NCBI RefSeq assembly: GCF_009826895.1
Contig: NZ_WUMV01000010.1
Span: forward strand, 62,001 to 126,000
From: Stappia sediminis
GTDB lineage: Bacteria; Pseudomonadota; Alphaproteobacteria; Rhizobiales; Stappiaceae
Length of the DNA: 64,000 nucleotides
Direction of reading: 5' to 3'
Shown: in pieces, positions 26,891 to 36,020 of the stretch
How the letters are laid out: every line of letters starts with the position of its first letter
Position numbering within the stretch: position 1 is the stretch's first letter
Translations under genes and position numbers: made by a program
Notes under the pieces: model-generated
The model's input: the letters and a program-made list of their open reading frames with translations, nothing else
Database searches by the model: none
What the model was told of the DNA's origin: nothing

Positions 26891-28450
26891 TCAGGCGTCG
26901 CGTTCGGCAAGCATGTCGCGAAGAACGCGGTGGAGGATCTTGCCTGTCGCGGTGCGCGGCATCTCGGAATGATCGAGCAGGACAACCGTTCTCGGCCGCT
27001 TGTAGCCGGCAAGCTTGCCTTTCGACCATTCGATGAGTTCTTCGGATGTAGCGCTCGCGTCCTCGCGCAGGACCACTGCGGCTGCGACCCGCTCTCCCCA
27101 CTTTTCGTCGGGACATCCGACGACGGCGACGTCGCCTACCGCCGGGTGGGTGGACAGGACGTTCTCCACTTCCGACGGATAAATGTTCTCGCCACCGGAA
27201 ATGATCATGTTCTTCTTGCGGTCGATCAGCCGGATGTAGCCATCCGCGTCACGCATCGCCATGTCGCCGACCGAAAGGTAGTTGCCGCGGAAGGCTTCGG
27301 CGGTCTTTTCCGGCAGGTTCCAGTAGCCGTCGAAGGCATATGGGCCGCAGGAATAGAGTTCGCCGGGTTCTCCGTCGGGCACCTCGTCGCCGTTCTCGTC
27401 AAGGAGCCGGATCGGTGCCGAGCCGACAACTTCGCGCCCGACCGTGCCAAGATGGTCGAACTGCTCGTCGGGGTGAAGCATCGTCACCCATCCGGCTTCT
27501 GTCGAACCGTAAAGCTCGAACAGCCCCGAATTGGGAAACATCTTCATGACCGCCCGCTTGGTTTCGGCGCGCGCAGGCGCCGACGAGATCATGAGCTTCT
27601 CGACGCTTTCGAAACCGGCCTCGCCGCGCTCGCCCGGCGGGACGTCGAGCATCATGGCGAAATGGGTCGGCACAAGGGATGTGAACGTGACGCCGGTCCG
27701 CCCGATGATCCGCAAACAGAGTGCCGGATCGAAGCTCGGACGCGAAAACACCGTCACCGCCGCACCGACATAAAGAAACGCAGTGAAGAAATTCAGCGAG
27801 TTGGCATGGCACATCGGCATGACGAGCAGCGCGTCGTCCGAGCGCTTGAGGCCAAGTTCCACATCGGTCATGAGCGCAAGCATTGCCATGCCCCGGTGTC
27901 CGCGTATGGCCCCTTTCGGCTTGCCGGTCGTGCCGGAGGTATACATGAGGCACCAGGGGTCATGGCCCTCGACGCTCACCTCCGGCTCGGACGCACCGGA
28001 CTCCGCGATCAGCGCCTCGTAGGAACGCCAGCCATCGGGCGTCTCGCCGCCGAAATGGACATAGCGCTCCGCCGCGATGGAAAGGGGTTCGCGCACACCC
28101 TTGGCGATGTCGAGAAGCGCATCTTCGGCAATGAATGCGGCGACGCCGCAATCCTCGCAGATGTAGAGCGCTTCCTGCGCCGTCAGCCGGAAGTTGATCG
28201 GCACGGCGACCAGACCCGCCTTTGCGAGAGCGGCATAGATCTCGGCCCATTCCACGCGGTTGTAGGCAAGCACCGCGACACGATCACCCTTGCGAAGACC
28301 GAGCCCGATCAGCCCGTTCGCGAGCCGGCAGGCGCGGTCGTTCCATTCCCGAAAGGTCATTTCGCGCTCAAGGTCGCGTGCGCCGAGGCGGTCCGGCTGA
28401 AGCCGCGCATGGGCGCTCAGCATCTCTCCGACAGTCAATACCGGCTGCAT
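26891..28450 (-). CDS. Acyl-CoA synthetase (class I adenylate-forming enzyme)
   Basis: A 519-residue AMP-forming CoA ligase: an acid is activated to the acyl-adenylate, then transferred to CoA. The P-loop-like motif MYTSGTTGKPKGAIRG (near 170), ELYGSTEAGW (near 315), the hinge region YLSVGDMAMRDADGYIRLIDR and the C-terminal catalytic lysine in PRTATGKILHR are present. The substrate could be a medium or aromatic acid. It shares a strand and a short gap with the ThDP enzyme and lies next to a GntR regulator gene on the same strand, so the three probably form one unit transcribed from the GntR promoter or from internal ones. Confidence 0.88.
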   Translation of the reverse strand: MQPVLTVGEMLSAHARLQPDRLGARDLEREMTFREWNDRACRLANGLIGLGLRKGDRVAVLAYNRVEWAEIYAALAKAGLVAVPINFRLTAQEALYICEDCGVAAFIAEDALLDIAKGVREPLSIAAERYVHFGGETPDGWRSYEALIAESGASEPEVSVEGHDPWCLMYTSGTTGKPKGAIRGHRGMAMLALMTDVELGLKRSDDALLVMPMCHANSLNFFTAFLYVGAAVTVFSRPSFDPALCLRIIGRTGVTFTSLVPTHFAMMLDVPPGERGEAGFESVEKLMISSAPARAETKRAVMKMFPNSGLFELYGSTEAGWVTMLHPDEQFDHLGTVGREVVGSAPIRLLDENGDEVPDGEPGELYSCGPYAFDGYWNLPEKTAEAFRGNYLSVGDMAMRDADGYIRLIDRKKNMIISGGENIYPSEVENVLSTHPAVGDVAVVGCPDEKWGERVAAAVVLREDASATSEELIEWSKGKLAGYKRPRTVVLLDHSEMPRTATGKILHRVLRDMLAERDA

Positions 28451-28502
28451 GGCAGCTATCCTCCCACAAGGCGCCGATTATTTTTTCTTGCCGGTCGCAG
28501 AG

Positions 28503-29177
28503 CTATTTTTCGCTCAAGGCGGCCTTCAGTGTCTTTGCGGCGCGAAGGTCGTGATCGATCGCAAGTTCCTCAGCCCTGGAAGGCTCACCGGCAACGATCG
28601 CATCGAGAATTTCGGCGTGTTGACGCCAGATCTCGCGCGGCAGTTCCGCATGGCGCAGGACATCGCCCATGGCCCGGCGCAGGAACCGCCAATGCGGTTC
28701 CGCTGCGCGTGCCAGAAGCGGGTTGCCGGAGGCCCGATAGATCAGGTCATGAAAGGCCGCGTCGTGACGGACCTGATCGCCAACGGCACCGTTGCGCACA
28801 GCCGTCTCGCCCAGCCGCAGCACCTCCCCCCCGCGTTCGGCGAGTTTCCGGCCGAAGGCCTTGCCGTCCCGGCATCGCGTCGCGGCCATGCGCGCCGCTA
28901 GGCCGTCCAGCGCGGCGCGGATGTCGTAGTGGTGGCGCACGAAGTCGAGGTCGAGCGGCGTGACCTGCAAGCCCCTGCGGCCGATTTCCTCGACCATGCC
29001 GTCCGCCTTCAAAAGCGCCATCGCCTGCTGGACCGGCTGACGCGAGACGCCGAGACGCTCCGCCAGCTGCTCCTGGACAAGATGCGCGCCCGCCGGAAGC
29101 GCGCCGTCGCAGATCTCATCGGCGATCACGTCATAGACCTGTTGCGTCAAGCTGGGCTGGGTCTGGATGAGCTTCAT
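28503..29177 (-). CDS. GntR family regulator (FCD/FadR type)
   Basis: A 224-residue repressor-type protein. The N-terminal winged helix (LTQQVYDVIADEICDGALPA, then QEQLAERLGVSRQPVQQAMA) binds DNA. The all-helical FCD domain (about 85-215) has the metal/ligand residues in RHDAAFHDLIYRASGNPLL. ATG 29177 is preferred (GGAATGCAGAA precedes it) over a start 11 codons upstream that would read through a direct/inverted AT-rich repeat. It likely controls its own operon and the divergent SDR gene in response to the acid degraded by the cluster. Confidence 0.87.
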   Translation of the reverse strand: MKLIQTQPSLTQQVYDVIADEICDGALPAGAHLVQEQLAERLGVSRQPVQQAMALLKADGMVEEIGRRGLQVTPLDLDFVRHHYDIRAALDGLAARMAATRCRDGKAFGRKLAERGGEVLRLGETAVRNGAVGDQVRHDAAFHDLIYRASGNPLLARAAEPHWRFLRRAMGDVLRHAELPREIWRQHAEILDAIVAGEPSRAEELAIDHDLRAAKTLKAALSEK

Positions 29178-29452
29178 TTCTGCATTCCGAATTCTGAATT
29201 CAGAGTTCAATACGCAAAGCAGGCCTTTTTGTCAAATAAGTTTACGTAACGGAATTTTCCCTCTCGAATCCCGAATTGCCGCCGGGAGCGAACAGGTCAC
29301 CGGCTCAAAACCATCTCCACGACACCCATCGTGAAAACGGCGCGCCTCGGTTTCCGCACGTTAATTCGCGCGGTCGGCCTTCCTTCGGATTACAATCGAA
29401 TTGCACTCCGGCAGCTCGTTTGAAACACGGGCGCCATGCGGGAAACGGTGCG

Positions 29453-30196
29453 ATGGTGCAGCGGTTTGTAGGTAAGGTCGCGATCGTGACGGGGGCCGGA
29501 AGCGGGATCGGCTTCGCCACCGCCAAGCGCTTATCGGCGGAGGGCGCAGCCGTTGTCGCCGCTGTATTCGACAAGGATCAGCTTTCAGCGGTTGGTGCCT
29601 TCGACGGCCAGGTCATGGACGTGCGGGACGAGGCCGATTGGGATCGCGTTCTGGCCCATATCGTAAAGGCCCATGGCGGGCTTGATGTGCTGGTAAACAA
29701 CGCCGGTGTGCACCGCGTCGCCGGCGTGGAGGAAACCACCCGCGAAATCTGGGATTTTATCAGCGATACCAATCTCTACGGCACGCTTTTGGGCTGTCGC
29801 AAAGCTATCCCCCTTCTCCGACGGCGGGGCGGCGGGGCAATCGTCAACCTGTCGTCATTCGCCGCAATTCGCGGCGTCCCGCGCCAGGTGGCCTACGCGA
29901 CCTCAAAGGGCGGCATCCTGGCCATGACGCTGGCGCTCGCGGTCGATCATGTCCACGAGCGTATCCGGGTGAATTGCGTTTGCCCGGGCGCGACCGGCAC
30001 TCCGATCATCGACGCCCTTGTCGCCACGAGCGACGATCCTGACCGCTTTCGCGAGCAGCTTGCGGCGCGATCGCCAATGGGCGTGATGGCAAGGCCGGAG
30101 GAGGTCGCGGCCGCCATCGCTTATCTCGCCAGCGACGACGCCACGAATACCACCGGCATTACCCTTCCCGTCGACGGTGGACGAAGCGGCAGATAA
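29453..30196 (+). CDS. SDR family oxidoreductase
   Basis: A classical short-chain dehydrogenase of 247 residues. NAD(P) is bound through TGAGSGIG (near 13-20), then NNAG near 84. The catalytic Ser of NLSSFAAIRG and the YATSK motif follow, with IRVNCVCPGATGTP near 180. Reduction or oxidation of a hydroxy/keto substrate is expected. ATG 29453 fits the domain start; the open frame continues upstream through the divergent promoter region and is not used. The gene faces away from gntR, which suggests shared control. Confidence 0.87.
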   Translation: MVQRFVGKVAIVTGAGSGIGFATAKRLSAEGAAVVAAVFDKDQLSAVGAFDGQVMDVRDEADWDRVLAHIVKAHGGLDVLVNNAGVHRVAGVEETTREIWDFISDTNLYGTLLGCRKAIPLLRRRGGGAIVNLSSFAAIRGVPRQVAYATSKGGILAMTLALAVDHVHERIRVNCVCPGATGTPIIDALVATSDDPDRFREQLAARSPMGVMARPEEVAAAIAYLASDDATNTTGITLPVDGGRSGR

Positions 30197-30300
30197 GCCT
30201 TATTCGATTTTTCTGTGATGGAAATCGTTCGGCAATGCGCGGCGCTCGACCGCGCCATTCGGAAGCGTTGCCCTATCCGAACACCGCCCTCACCACACCT

Positions 30301-30379
30301 GGTCTAGAATCCGCTTGCATTCCAGCAGTTCGAAGAGCGTCGCCTGCATGCGGCGGATGTCGTCCTTGGAAAGCTGGCC
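30301..30379 (-). repeat. Duplicated 3' end of the merR gene (outer copy, att-like)
   Basis: This 79-bp segment matches 31299-31377 at 72 positions. The 38 bases farthest from the gene end (30342-30379) are identical, while all 7 differences fall in the part toward the stop. On the minus strand it still encodes [19 protein letters not shown] followed by the last codons, but is cut off from the rest of merR. It looks like the original gene end displaced by an insertion. Confidence 0.75.
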
Positions 30380-30487
30380 TTCTGCATGCGCATTCCACGT
30401 TGCAGATCGAGATCGGCATCATCTTCCCAATCCCACTTAGAACCGAATGGAGAGGCGCGATTGCCACCGCGCCTCAATCATCGTCAT

Positions 30488-30700
30488 CTAAGTGGCTGGA
30501 GGAATCTCAGAAAATTTAAATCCAGCCTTTATTTCAGATATCCGCCCGGGATTGACGTCATAATCGGCGGCGATCCGGTTCAGAAACTCACCCTGTAAGA
30601 TGCGTTTCTTAATCTCTGGAACCCATTCCGGGAGAATCTTCCTTGAGGGTGCACGAACTCCGCGCGGGCTGCTGCCGCGCCATTTTTCTTCATCGGACAT
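30488..30700 (-). CDS. Small helix-turn-helix-like protein
   Basis: A 70-residue basic protein. Its second half (IKKRILQGEFLNRIAADYDV then NPGRISEIKAG) reads like a helix-turn-helix of the kind in small phage or element proteins that recognise DNA through a 'NPGRISEI' recognition helix. The ribosome-binding site is weak. It lies inside the AT-rich segment bounded by the two merR 3' ends and is the only plausible gene there. No function is assigned. Confidence 0.5.
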   Translation of the reverse strand: MSDEEKWRGSSPRGVRAPSRKILPEWVPEIKKRILQGEFLNRIAADYDVNPGRISEIKAGFKFSEIPPAT

Positions 30701-30750
30701 TAGATTCTTTCAATTGTCCAAATATCCGAGATCGCCTTGATAATGAGGGC

Positions 30751-30864
30751 CGTGTGCGGTAATTCTTCCGCACACGGGGGAGTAACCTCATAAGGTTCGC
30801 GGCGATCCCTTTCGATAGCGAACCTGACCCGTATCGGCAGCTCGGAGATCCAGTCCGAGCTGCC
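30751..30864 (+). ncRNA. Cluster of three stem-loops, candidate structured RNA
   Basis: Three perfect hairpins follow each other. The first is CGTGTGCGG/CCGCACACG at 30751-30776 (8-base loop). The second is AGGTTCGC/GCGAACCT at 30793-30825, with an inner ATC/GAT pairing. The third is GGCAGCTCGGA/TCCGAGCTGCC at 30836-30864 (7-base loop). A possible promoter (TTGTCC 30714-30719, GATAAT 30739-30744, 19-base spacer) points into them on the plus strand. There is no open frame. The strand and even the existence of a transcript are inference; binding sites for an element-encoded protein are the alternative. Confidence 0.4.
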
Positions 30865-31287
30865 TCTTAGTCATCAATACAATCTTAAGTAAAATATGTC
30901 CGCTGCGAGCGTCAAGCAGCACTTCCCATTGATTGTGGGCAAAAAACTAATACCCACCAAATGTTGTGGTCTTTTGTGGATAGCGGGGGGCTCGTGAATG
31001 GCAAGTTGACCTGAAGGCACAAATTCTATGCTTCATCCGGTTGACAAAAATTTATTACGAATCACCGCAGTATCTATACAAATATACAAGTAAATACTTC
31101 AAATAAGCGTTAACCTGAAATGCATAAAAACTCATACAAAAACTTATCCGTCTATATTGTTAATCGAACGCATTAAAAAGCATAGCCTATAAAAATCTAA
31201 ATCCCTAAAAATTAAATTTTCAATCAAATATCTAGATTAAACGGCAGTTATATTCTTCAGAATATTATAGAAAAATTATTTATATAC
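30865..31287. other. AT-rich non-coding stretch
   Basis: About 420 bp of markedly AT-rich sequence with no convincing reading frame, ribosome-binding site or hairpin terminator. It ends at the stop of merR. Its composition contrasts sharply with both flanks and supports foreign origin of the 1-kb insert. Confidence 0.6.
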
Positions 31288-31941
31288 TCACCGCGCCTGG
31301 TCGAGGATGCGCTTGCACTCCAGCAACTCGAAGAGCGTTGCCTGCATGCGGCGGATGTCGTCCTTGGAAAGCTGGCCGCCGGGTTGCGGGTCGGGGCGTT
31401 CGCGCCAAAGGCGGTCCATGAAGCGCAAGCCCCCGCGCTGGCCGCCCTCTTCCTCGCCGACGAGGACATCGCGAGGAGCGGCCTCTTCTTCCCCATCCAC
31501 ATTTTGGGCATCGTGGCGGTCGCTCTCGCCCATCTCCGCGTCATCCGCCTTGCCTGCGCGCGGCGAGCGATAGGCGCGGTCGTCCTCCGGCGCCTCATAG
31601 CGCTGTCCGGAGCCTTCGCCTGCGCCGGCGGGCGCGACGGCCGCGACCGGAACCGAGATCGCATCTTCTTGCCAGATCTGCATGACGAAACGCGGCCCCT
31701 GCTCTTTCAGGATCCGTTGCACGCCCTTGATCGTGTAGCCTTCGTTGTAGAGCAGGTGTCGGATACCGCGCAGGAGTTCGACATCGTCCGGGCGGTAGTA
31801 TCGCCTGCCGCCGCCGCGCTTCAGCGGCCTGATCTGCACGAACCGCGTCTCCCAGAACCGCAGGACATGCTGTGGCAGGTCGAGCGAATCCGCGACTTCG
31901 CTGATGGTACGGAATGCGTCCGGGCTTTTGTCCGTGCTCAC
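31288..31941 (-). CDS. MerR family transcriptional regulator
   Basis: A 217-residue regulator with an N-terminal MerR-type winged helix ([20 protein letters not shown], then [40 protein letters not shown]). An acidic and alanine-rich linker follows, with a C-terminal helix ([20 protein letters not shown]). It is the gene routinely found downstream of ihfA in this order of bacteria; its targets are not known. The last 24 or so codons exist in a second, detached copy at 30301-30379, so the present 3' end may have been supplied by an inserted element. Confidence 0.9.
   Translation of the reverse strand: MSTDKSPDAFRTISEVADSLDLPQHVLRFWETRFVQIRPLKRGGGRRYYRPDDVELLRGIRHLLYNEGYTIKGVQRILKEQGPRFVMQIWQEDAISVPVAAVAPAGAGEGSGQRYEAPEDDRAYRSPRAGKADDAEMGESDRHDAQNVDGEEEAAPRDVLVGEEEGGQRGGLRFMDRLWRERPDPQPGGQLSKDDIRRMQATLFELLECKRILDQAR
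31299..31377 (-). repeat. Duplicated 3' end of merR (copy inside the intact gene, att-like)
   Basis: This is the partner of 30301-30379, exactly 998 bp away in direct orientation, with 72 of 79 bases identical and a perfect 38-base block at 31340-31377. The mismatches are mainly at third codon positions. Confidence 0.75.
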
Positions 31942-32028
31942 CGGTCGTTGTCAGCCTTGTGGATTACCCTGTCGGGACGGTTTCGGGGATATGCCGGCTT
32001 TGCCTTCGCTGAAAGACCGGGGCGCCAT

Positions 32029-32346
32029 TCACTCCCCCGCGCCGGCGTAGGACAACGCCTCGTTGATGCGCTGCTTCAGCACATTCGACGGTTTGAAGAC
32101 CATGACCCGGCGCGGCGAAATCGGCACTTCCTCGCCGGTCTTGGGGTTGCGCCCGATCCTTTCCCCCTTGGAGCGGACGACGAACGACCCGAATGACGAA
32201 AGCTTCACAGCTTCGCCGGTCACCAGGCAATCCGCGATTTCCGACAGGACGCTTTCCACGAGTTCCGCGGATTCGGAGCGCGAGAGACCTACCTTTTGAT
32301 AGACCGCTTCGCAGAGATCCGCGCGAGTAACCGTTTTACCGCCCAT
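32029..32346 (-). CDS. ihfA: Integration host factor subunit alpha
   Basis: A 105-residue HU/IHF-family DNA-bending protein. [19 protein letters not shown] opens the helical dimer part, [11 protein letters not shown] follows, and [18 protein letters not shown] is the beta arm with the DNA-intercalating proline. AAGGAGGGG directly before ATG 32346 sets the start. It forms a heterodimer with IhfB, encoded elsewhere. The neighbouring order plsX-fabH-ihfA-merR is conserved in the group. Confidence 0.97.
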   Translation of the reverse strand: MGGKTVTRADLCEAVYQKVGLSRSESAELVESVLSEIADCLVTGEAVKLSSFGSFVVRSKGERIGRNPKTGEEVPISPRRVMVFKPSNVLKQRINEALSYAGAGE

Positions 32347-32497
32347 GGCCCCTCCTTGGCCAGGATCAAAGATCTGGCTTTTATATGACACAAGTCTTTG
32401 AAGTTGCGAATTACGGTATTGGTTCAGAGGGATACGGTCAACCGCTTCGAACCGGCGTTCTGCGAAAAAGGGAAAAAACCTGCGTAGCGTGGCTCTT

Positions 32498-33475
32498 TTA
32501 CCAGCGAAGCATCACCGAACCCCATGTGAAGCCGCCGCCCATCGCCTCCAGAAGCACCGTCTGGCCGCGTTTTATGCGCCCGTCGCGCACCGCGGCGTCA
32601 AGCGCGAGCGGGATGGATGCGGCCGAGGTGTTGCCGTGTTCGTCCACCGTCACAACCACCTTCTCGGGCGCGATGCCGAGCTTCTTGGCGCTTGCGTCGA
32701 TGATGCGCCGGTTCGCCTGGTGCGGCACGAACCAGTCGAGGTTTTCCGCGGAAATGCCGGTGTCGTCGAACGCGTCCTCGATCACGTCGGTGATCATGGA
32801 AACCGCATGCTTGAAGACCTCGCGCCCTTCCATCTTCAGCGTGCCGACGGTCTGGGTCGAAGACGGGCCGCCGTCGACGAAGAGCTTTTCCTTGTGCCGT
32901 CCGTCGGAACGCAGGTGCGAGGACAGGATGCCCCGGTCGAAGGCCGTTCCCTCGCCTTCCTGGCCTTCAAGGACGACTGCGCCCGCCCCGTCGCCGAAAA
33001 GGACGCAGGTCGTACGGTCGTTCCAGTCAAGGATGCGCGAGAAGGTTTCCGCGCCGATCACCAGCACCCGCCGGGCGAGGCCGCCGCGAATATAGGCGTC
33101 CGCCGTCGCCATGGCGTAGACGAAACCCGAACAGACCGCGTGAACGTCGAAAGCGAAGCCGGAGGTGATGCCGAGCTTGGCCTGCACCGTGACAGCGGAT
33201 GCGGGAAAGGTGTTGTCGGGCGTTGCGGTCGCAAGAATGATCAGGTCGATGCTTTCCGGCGCGACGCCGGCCGCCTCAAGCGCTCTTTTCGAGGCTTCCA
33301 GCGCGAGATCGGAGGTCATCTCGCCTTCGGCCGCGATATGGCGGGCCTTGATGCCCGTGCGCTGGACGATCCACTCGTCGGAGGTATCGACCATCCTGGC
33401 AAGGTCTTCGTTTGTAAGCCGTTTCTCGGGCAGGTAGCTCCCCGTGCCCAGAACCACCGATCGCGTTACCGTCAC
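32498..33475 (-). CDS. fabH: 3-oxoacyl-ACP synthase III
   Basis: KAS III of 325 residues, which condenses acetyl-CoA with malonyl-ACP to start fatty acid synthesis. The catalytic cysteine is Cys115 (HAVCSGF); the histidine of [11 protein letters not shown] and the asparagine of [12 protein letters not shown] complete the triad. The GTG start overlaps the plsX stop by 4 bp, so the pair is translationally coupled. Confidence 0.96.
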   Translation of the reverse strand: MTVTRSVVLGTGSYLPEKRLTNEDLARMVDTSDEWIVQRTGIKARHIAAEGEMTSDLALEASKRALEAAGVAPESIDLIILATATPDNTFPASAVTVQAKLGITSGFAFDVHAVCSGFVYAMATADAYIRGGLARRVLVIGAETFSRILDWNDRTTCVLFGDGAGAVVLEGQEGEGTAFDRGILSSHLRSDGRHKEKLFVDGGPSSTQTVGTLKMEGREVFKHAVSMITDVIEDAFDDTGISAENLDWFVPHQANRRIIDASAKKLGIAPEKVVVTVDEHGNTSAASIPLALDAAVRDGRIKRGQTVLLEAMGGGFTWGSVMLRW

Positions 33476-34527
33476 TTCACACCTTCCGTCGCGCCGGCGA
33501 AGCGGCCGCGGTGATAATGGACAAGATCCTGCGAGATCTTGTCGAGCAGTTTGTTGCGCTGCATTTCGTATGCGAGTTCGACCGCGGAGGCGAAGCCTTC
33601 CGCATCCGTGCCGCCATGGCTCTTGATGACGATGCCGTTGAGGCCGAGGAAAACTCCGCCGTTCACCTTGCGCGGGTCCATCTTGTCGCGCAGCCGGTCG
33701 AATGCGCTTTTGGCAAGTATATAGCCCACTTTGGCCAGAAATGTACGCTTCATCGCGGAGCGCAGGTATTCGCCGATCTGCTTTGCGGTGCCCTCGGCCG
33801 TCTTGAGCGCGATGTTGCCGGCGAAGCCTTCGGTCACCACCACGTCGACCGTGCCCCGGCCGAGGTCGTCGCCTTCCACGAAGCCGGCATAGTCGAGCGA
33901 GGGCAGCCCCGCATCGCGCAGGAGCCTGCCTGCCGTGCGCACCTCTTCAAGGCCCTTGACCTCTTCCACGCCGATGTTGAGCAGGCCGACGCTCGGCCGC
34001 TCGATGCTGAAGAGCGCGCGCGCCATCGCACCGCCGAGGATGGAAAAATCGATCAGCTGCTGGGCGTCCGCGCCGATCGTGGCGCCCACGTCGAGAACGA
34101 TGGATTCGCCGCGCATCGTCGGCCAGATCGCCGCGATAGCCGGACGCTCGATATTCGCCATCGTCCTCAGGCAGAACTTGGACATGGCCATCAGCGCGCC
34201 GGTGTTGCCGGCGGAGACGGCCACATGCGCCTCGCCCGTCTTCACCGCTTCCAGCGAGCGCCACATGCTGGATTTCCAGCGCCCCTGGCGCAGCGCCTGG
34301 CTGGGTTTTGCATCCATCGCCACGGCAATATCGCAATGGTGGAAGGTCGATGCCGCCTTCAGTGCCGGATAGCGCTCCAGAATCGGCAGGACGGTTCCTT
34401 CGTTGCCGTAGATTGCGAATCTTGCGTCCGGCCGCCGCTCCAGCGCGATTGCCGCACCGGGGATGACGACATCGGCGCCGTAGTCGCCGCCCATGGCATC
34501 CAGCGATATCGTGATGGTATCCGCCAT
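33472..34527 (-). CDS. plsX: Phosphate acyltransferase PlsX
   Basis: The protein of 351 residues makes acyl-phosphate from acyl-ACP for phospholipid synthesis by PlsY. Conserved segments are [34 protein letters not shown] and [20 protein letters not shown] 34527 fits the family N-terminus; the frame is open for 38 more codons, but these are arginine-rich and not family-like. It is coupled to fabH. Confidence 0.95.
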   Translation of the reverse strand: MADTITISLDAMGGDYGADVVIPGAAIALERRPDARFAIYGNEGTVLPILERYPALKAASTFHHCDIAVAMDAKPSQALRQGRWKSSMWRSLEAVKTGEAHVAVSAGNTGALMAMSKFCLRTMANIERPAIAAIWPTMRGESIVLDVGATIGADAQQLIDFSILGGAMARALFSIERPSVGLLNIGVEEVKGLEEVRTAGRLLRDAGLPSLDYAGFVEGDDLGRGTVDVVVTEGFAGNIALKTAEGTAKQIGEYLRSAMKRTFLAKVGYILAKSAFDRLRDKMDPRKVNGGVFLGLNGIVIKSHGGTDAEGFASAVELAYEMQRNKLLDKISQDLVHYHRGRFAGATEGVK

Positions 34528-34791
34528 ATATCGTGTCTTGCCGTTCGGCCTTTCCTCTCCGCGCGCCGCCGCGCGCGGCAGTCGCGTCCCCGCGGCTTGG
34601 GCCGACCGGAAATTCGATCGGATCCACCACCCCGGATCCAACTGCCCTTACTCTTCCTTCAGTGCAGCTTGATTGATTCTCGTAAACTGGGGCAACACCG
34701 GCATGATCCGGCCAACGGCCAAGTCATACCGGGATGCCGGAACATACCTGTTTCGCAAGCGGTGACAACCGGATTTTGCTCGTTCGCGTTC

Positions 34792-35370
34792 TTAATCCTG
34801 CTTGTTCGCCTTTTCCTTCAGTGCCTTGAGGGCCGCGAAGGGCGACGGCGGGCGCTCGTCTTGCCCGTCGTCGTTTCCTGCCCTTGCCACGATCCCGTCG
34901 GGAGATCCCGCCCCCTTGGCCCTGGGGAATGGATCGAGCATCAGCGCGAACTGCTCGCAGGCCACCGCCCCCAGGTCGATCGTCCCGTTGACGATCGGCT
35001 CGGGCGGATCGTCGCTTTCGAAGTCGACGTCGATCTCGGCATCCTCAACGCGCGGAACGGCGCGCATCGCTTCCTCTTCGGGCAGGAAACGCACCTGGAA
35101 CGTCTCGTCGATGTCCTGCTCCACCGGTTCGAGCGTGATGACGCATTGCTGCACGGCGCTCGCGCGAAGCCGCCCCTTCACGGCGACCCCGGTCTTGCGC
35201 CAGGGCCTCAGTTCCATTTCAACGTCGAAGGCGGGCAGATCGACAAGGCCGTATGCGGCGATCATCGCCGCGCGCTCCTCATCGCTTGGGTGAATGCTCG
35301 CGGCTTCAGGCTTGTCGCCGATGCGGGTGACGTCCCGCACCCGCGAGACGGGGGTGGTGAATTCCGGCAT
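34792..35370 (-). CDS. DUF177 (YceD-like) protein
   Basis: A 192-residue protein of the DUF177/YceD family. The domain core KGRLRASAVQQCVITLEPVE, near the middle, has one of the usual conserved cysteines. An acidic centre and a lysine-rich tail follow. In many bacteria the gene sits just before rpmF-plsX-fabH and has been linked to 23S rRNA maturation. Here it precedes plsX by about 265 bp without rpmF. It starts 11 bp after the chaperone gene stop, which suggests co-transcription. Confidence 0.9.
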   Translation of the reverse strand: MPEFTTPVSRVRDVTRIGDKPEAASIHPSDEERAAMIAAYGLVDLPAFDVEMELRPWRKTGVAVKGRLRASAVQQCVITLEPVEQDIDETFQVRFLPEEEAMRAVPRVEDAEIDVDFESDDPPEPIVNGTIDLGAVACEQFALMLDPFPRAKGAGSPDGIVARAGNDDGQDERPPSPFAALKALKEKANKQD

Positions 35371-35381
35371 GGTCTTTTTCT

Positions 35382-35924
35382 TTATGCGGTGAATGCGGTC
35401 TCGTCGATCCAGGCGATATTGCCTGAAAGAAGGCTTTGCAGAGGCTCGGCCTTCAGGCTTTGCGTCGTCGCCTCCATATAGGCGGCAATCGCGCTCGCCG
35501 CCACCGGGTCTCCTTCGTCGGGAAAGAGGTTGCGGTCGACCGCGCGCGTCAACGCCTCGTGATCGCCCGTTTCGATCGCTTCGGTGTAGACCCCGGCCCT
35601 GCCGTAGAACATCTCCGCCATCTTCTTGATCTTCTTCGGCACGCTGACGTCGCCGACGCCGAGTTCGCGCAGGTTCCGGTCCATGTCCTGGAAGAAGAGG
35701 TCGAACACCTCCTGCGAGAAGGCGGAAGCTTGTTCGTCCTTTTCCTTGCCGAAGCGGTAAAAGACGAGGATCGCATGCAGCACGATCAGGTCGTATCGCC
35801 CGTCGATCGTATCCGGCACGCGCAAGCCTTCGTAGAAATGCGGGCGGCGCGCCTGCTCCACGATCTTGTTGTAGACAGCATAGACCGATGGATTCTCGCG
35901 CTTGCGGAAAAATCCGAACACCAT
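35382..35924 (-). CDS. Ubiquinol-cytochrome c chaperone family protein
   Basis: A 180-residue member of the Ubiq_cyt_C_chap (CBP3/UQCC1-like) family, thought to assist assembly of the cytochrome bc1 complex. Key stretches are YNKIVEQARRPHFYEGLRVP, FDLFFQDMDRNLRELGVGD and VPKKIKKMAEMFYGR. GAGG 7 bases upstream favours ATG 35924 over a start 10 codons earlier. It is divergent from bamE, a neighbour pair common in this order. Confidence 0.93.
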   Translation of the reverse strand: MVFGFFRKRENPSVYAVYNKIVEQARRPHFYEGLRVPDTIDGRYDLIVLHAILVFYRFGKEKDEQASAFSQEVFDLFFQDMDRNLRELGVGDVSVPKKIKKMAEMFYGRAGVYTEAIETGDHEALTRAVDRNLFPDEGDPVAASAIAAYMEATTQSLKAEPLQSLLSGNIAWIDETAFTA

Positions 35925-36020
35925 TTCATGCCTCACTCCGACCACAGTTGCCAAGTGGCCTATCGCAGGTTAGGGAGTTTGCCAAGAACGGCGAAGGCAG
36001 ACGGCACAAGGTGATCACAG

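Noticed and set aside
26819-28963. A 714-codon plus-strand frame opposite the acyl-CoA ligase and gntR
   Set aside because: No recognisable domain and it runs antisense through two well-supported genes.
33511-35481. A 656-codon plus-strand frame opposite plsX and DUF177
   Set aside because: Antisense shadow of plsX, with no start signal and unnatural composition.
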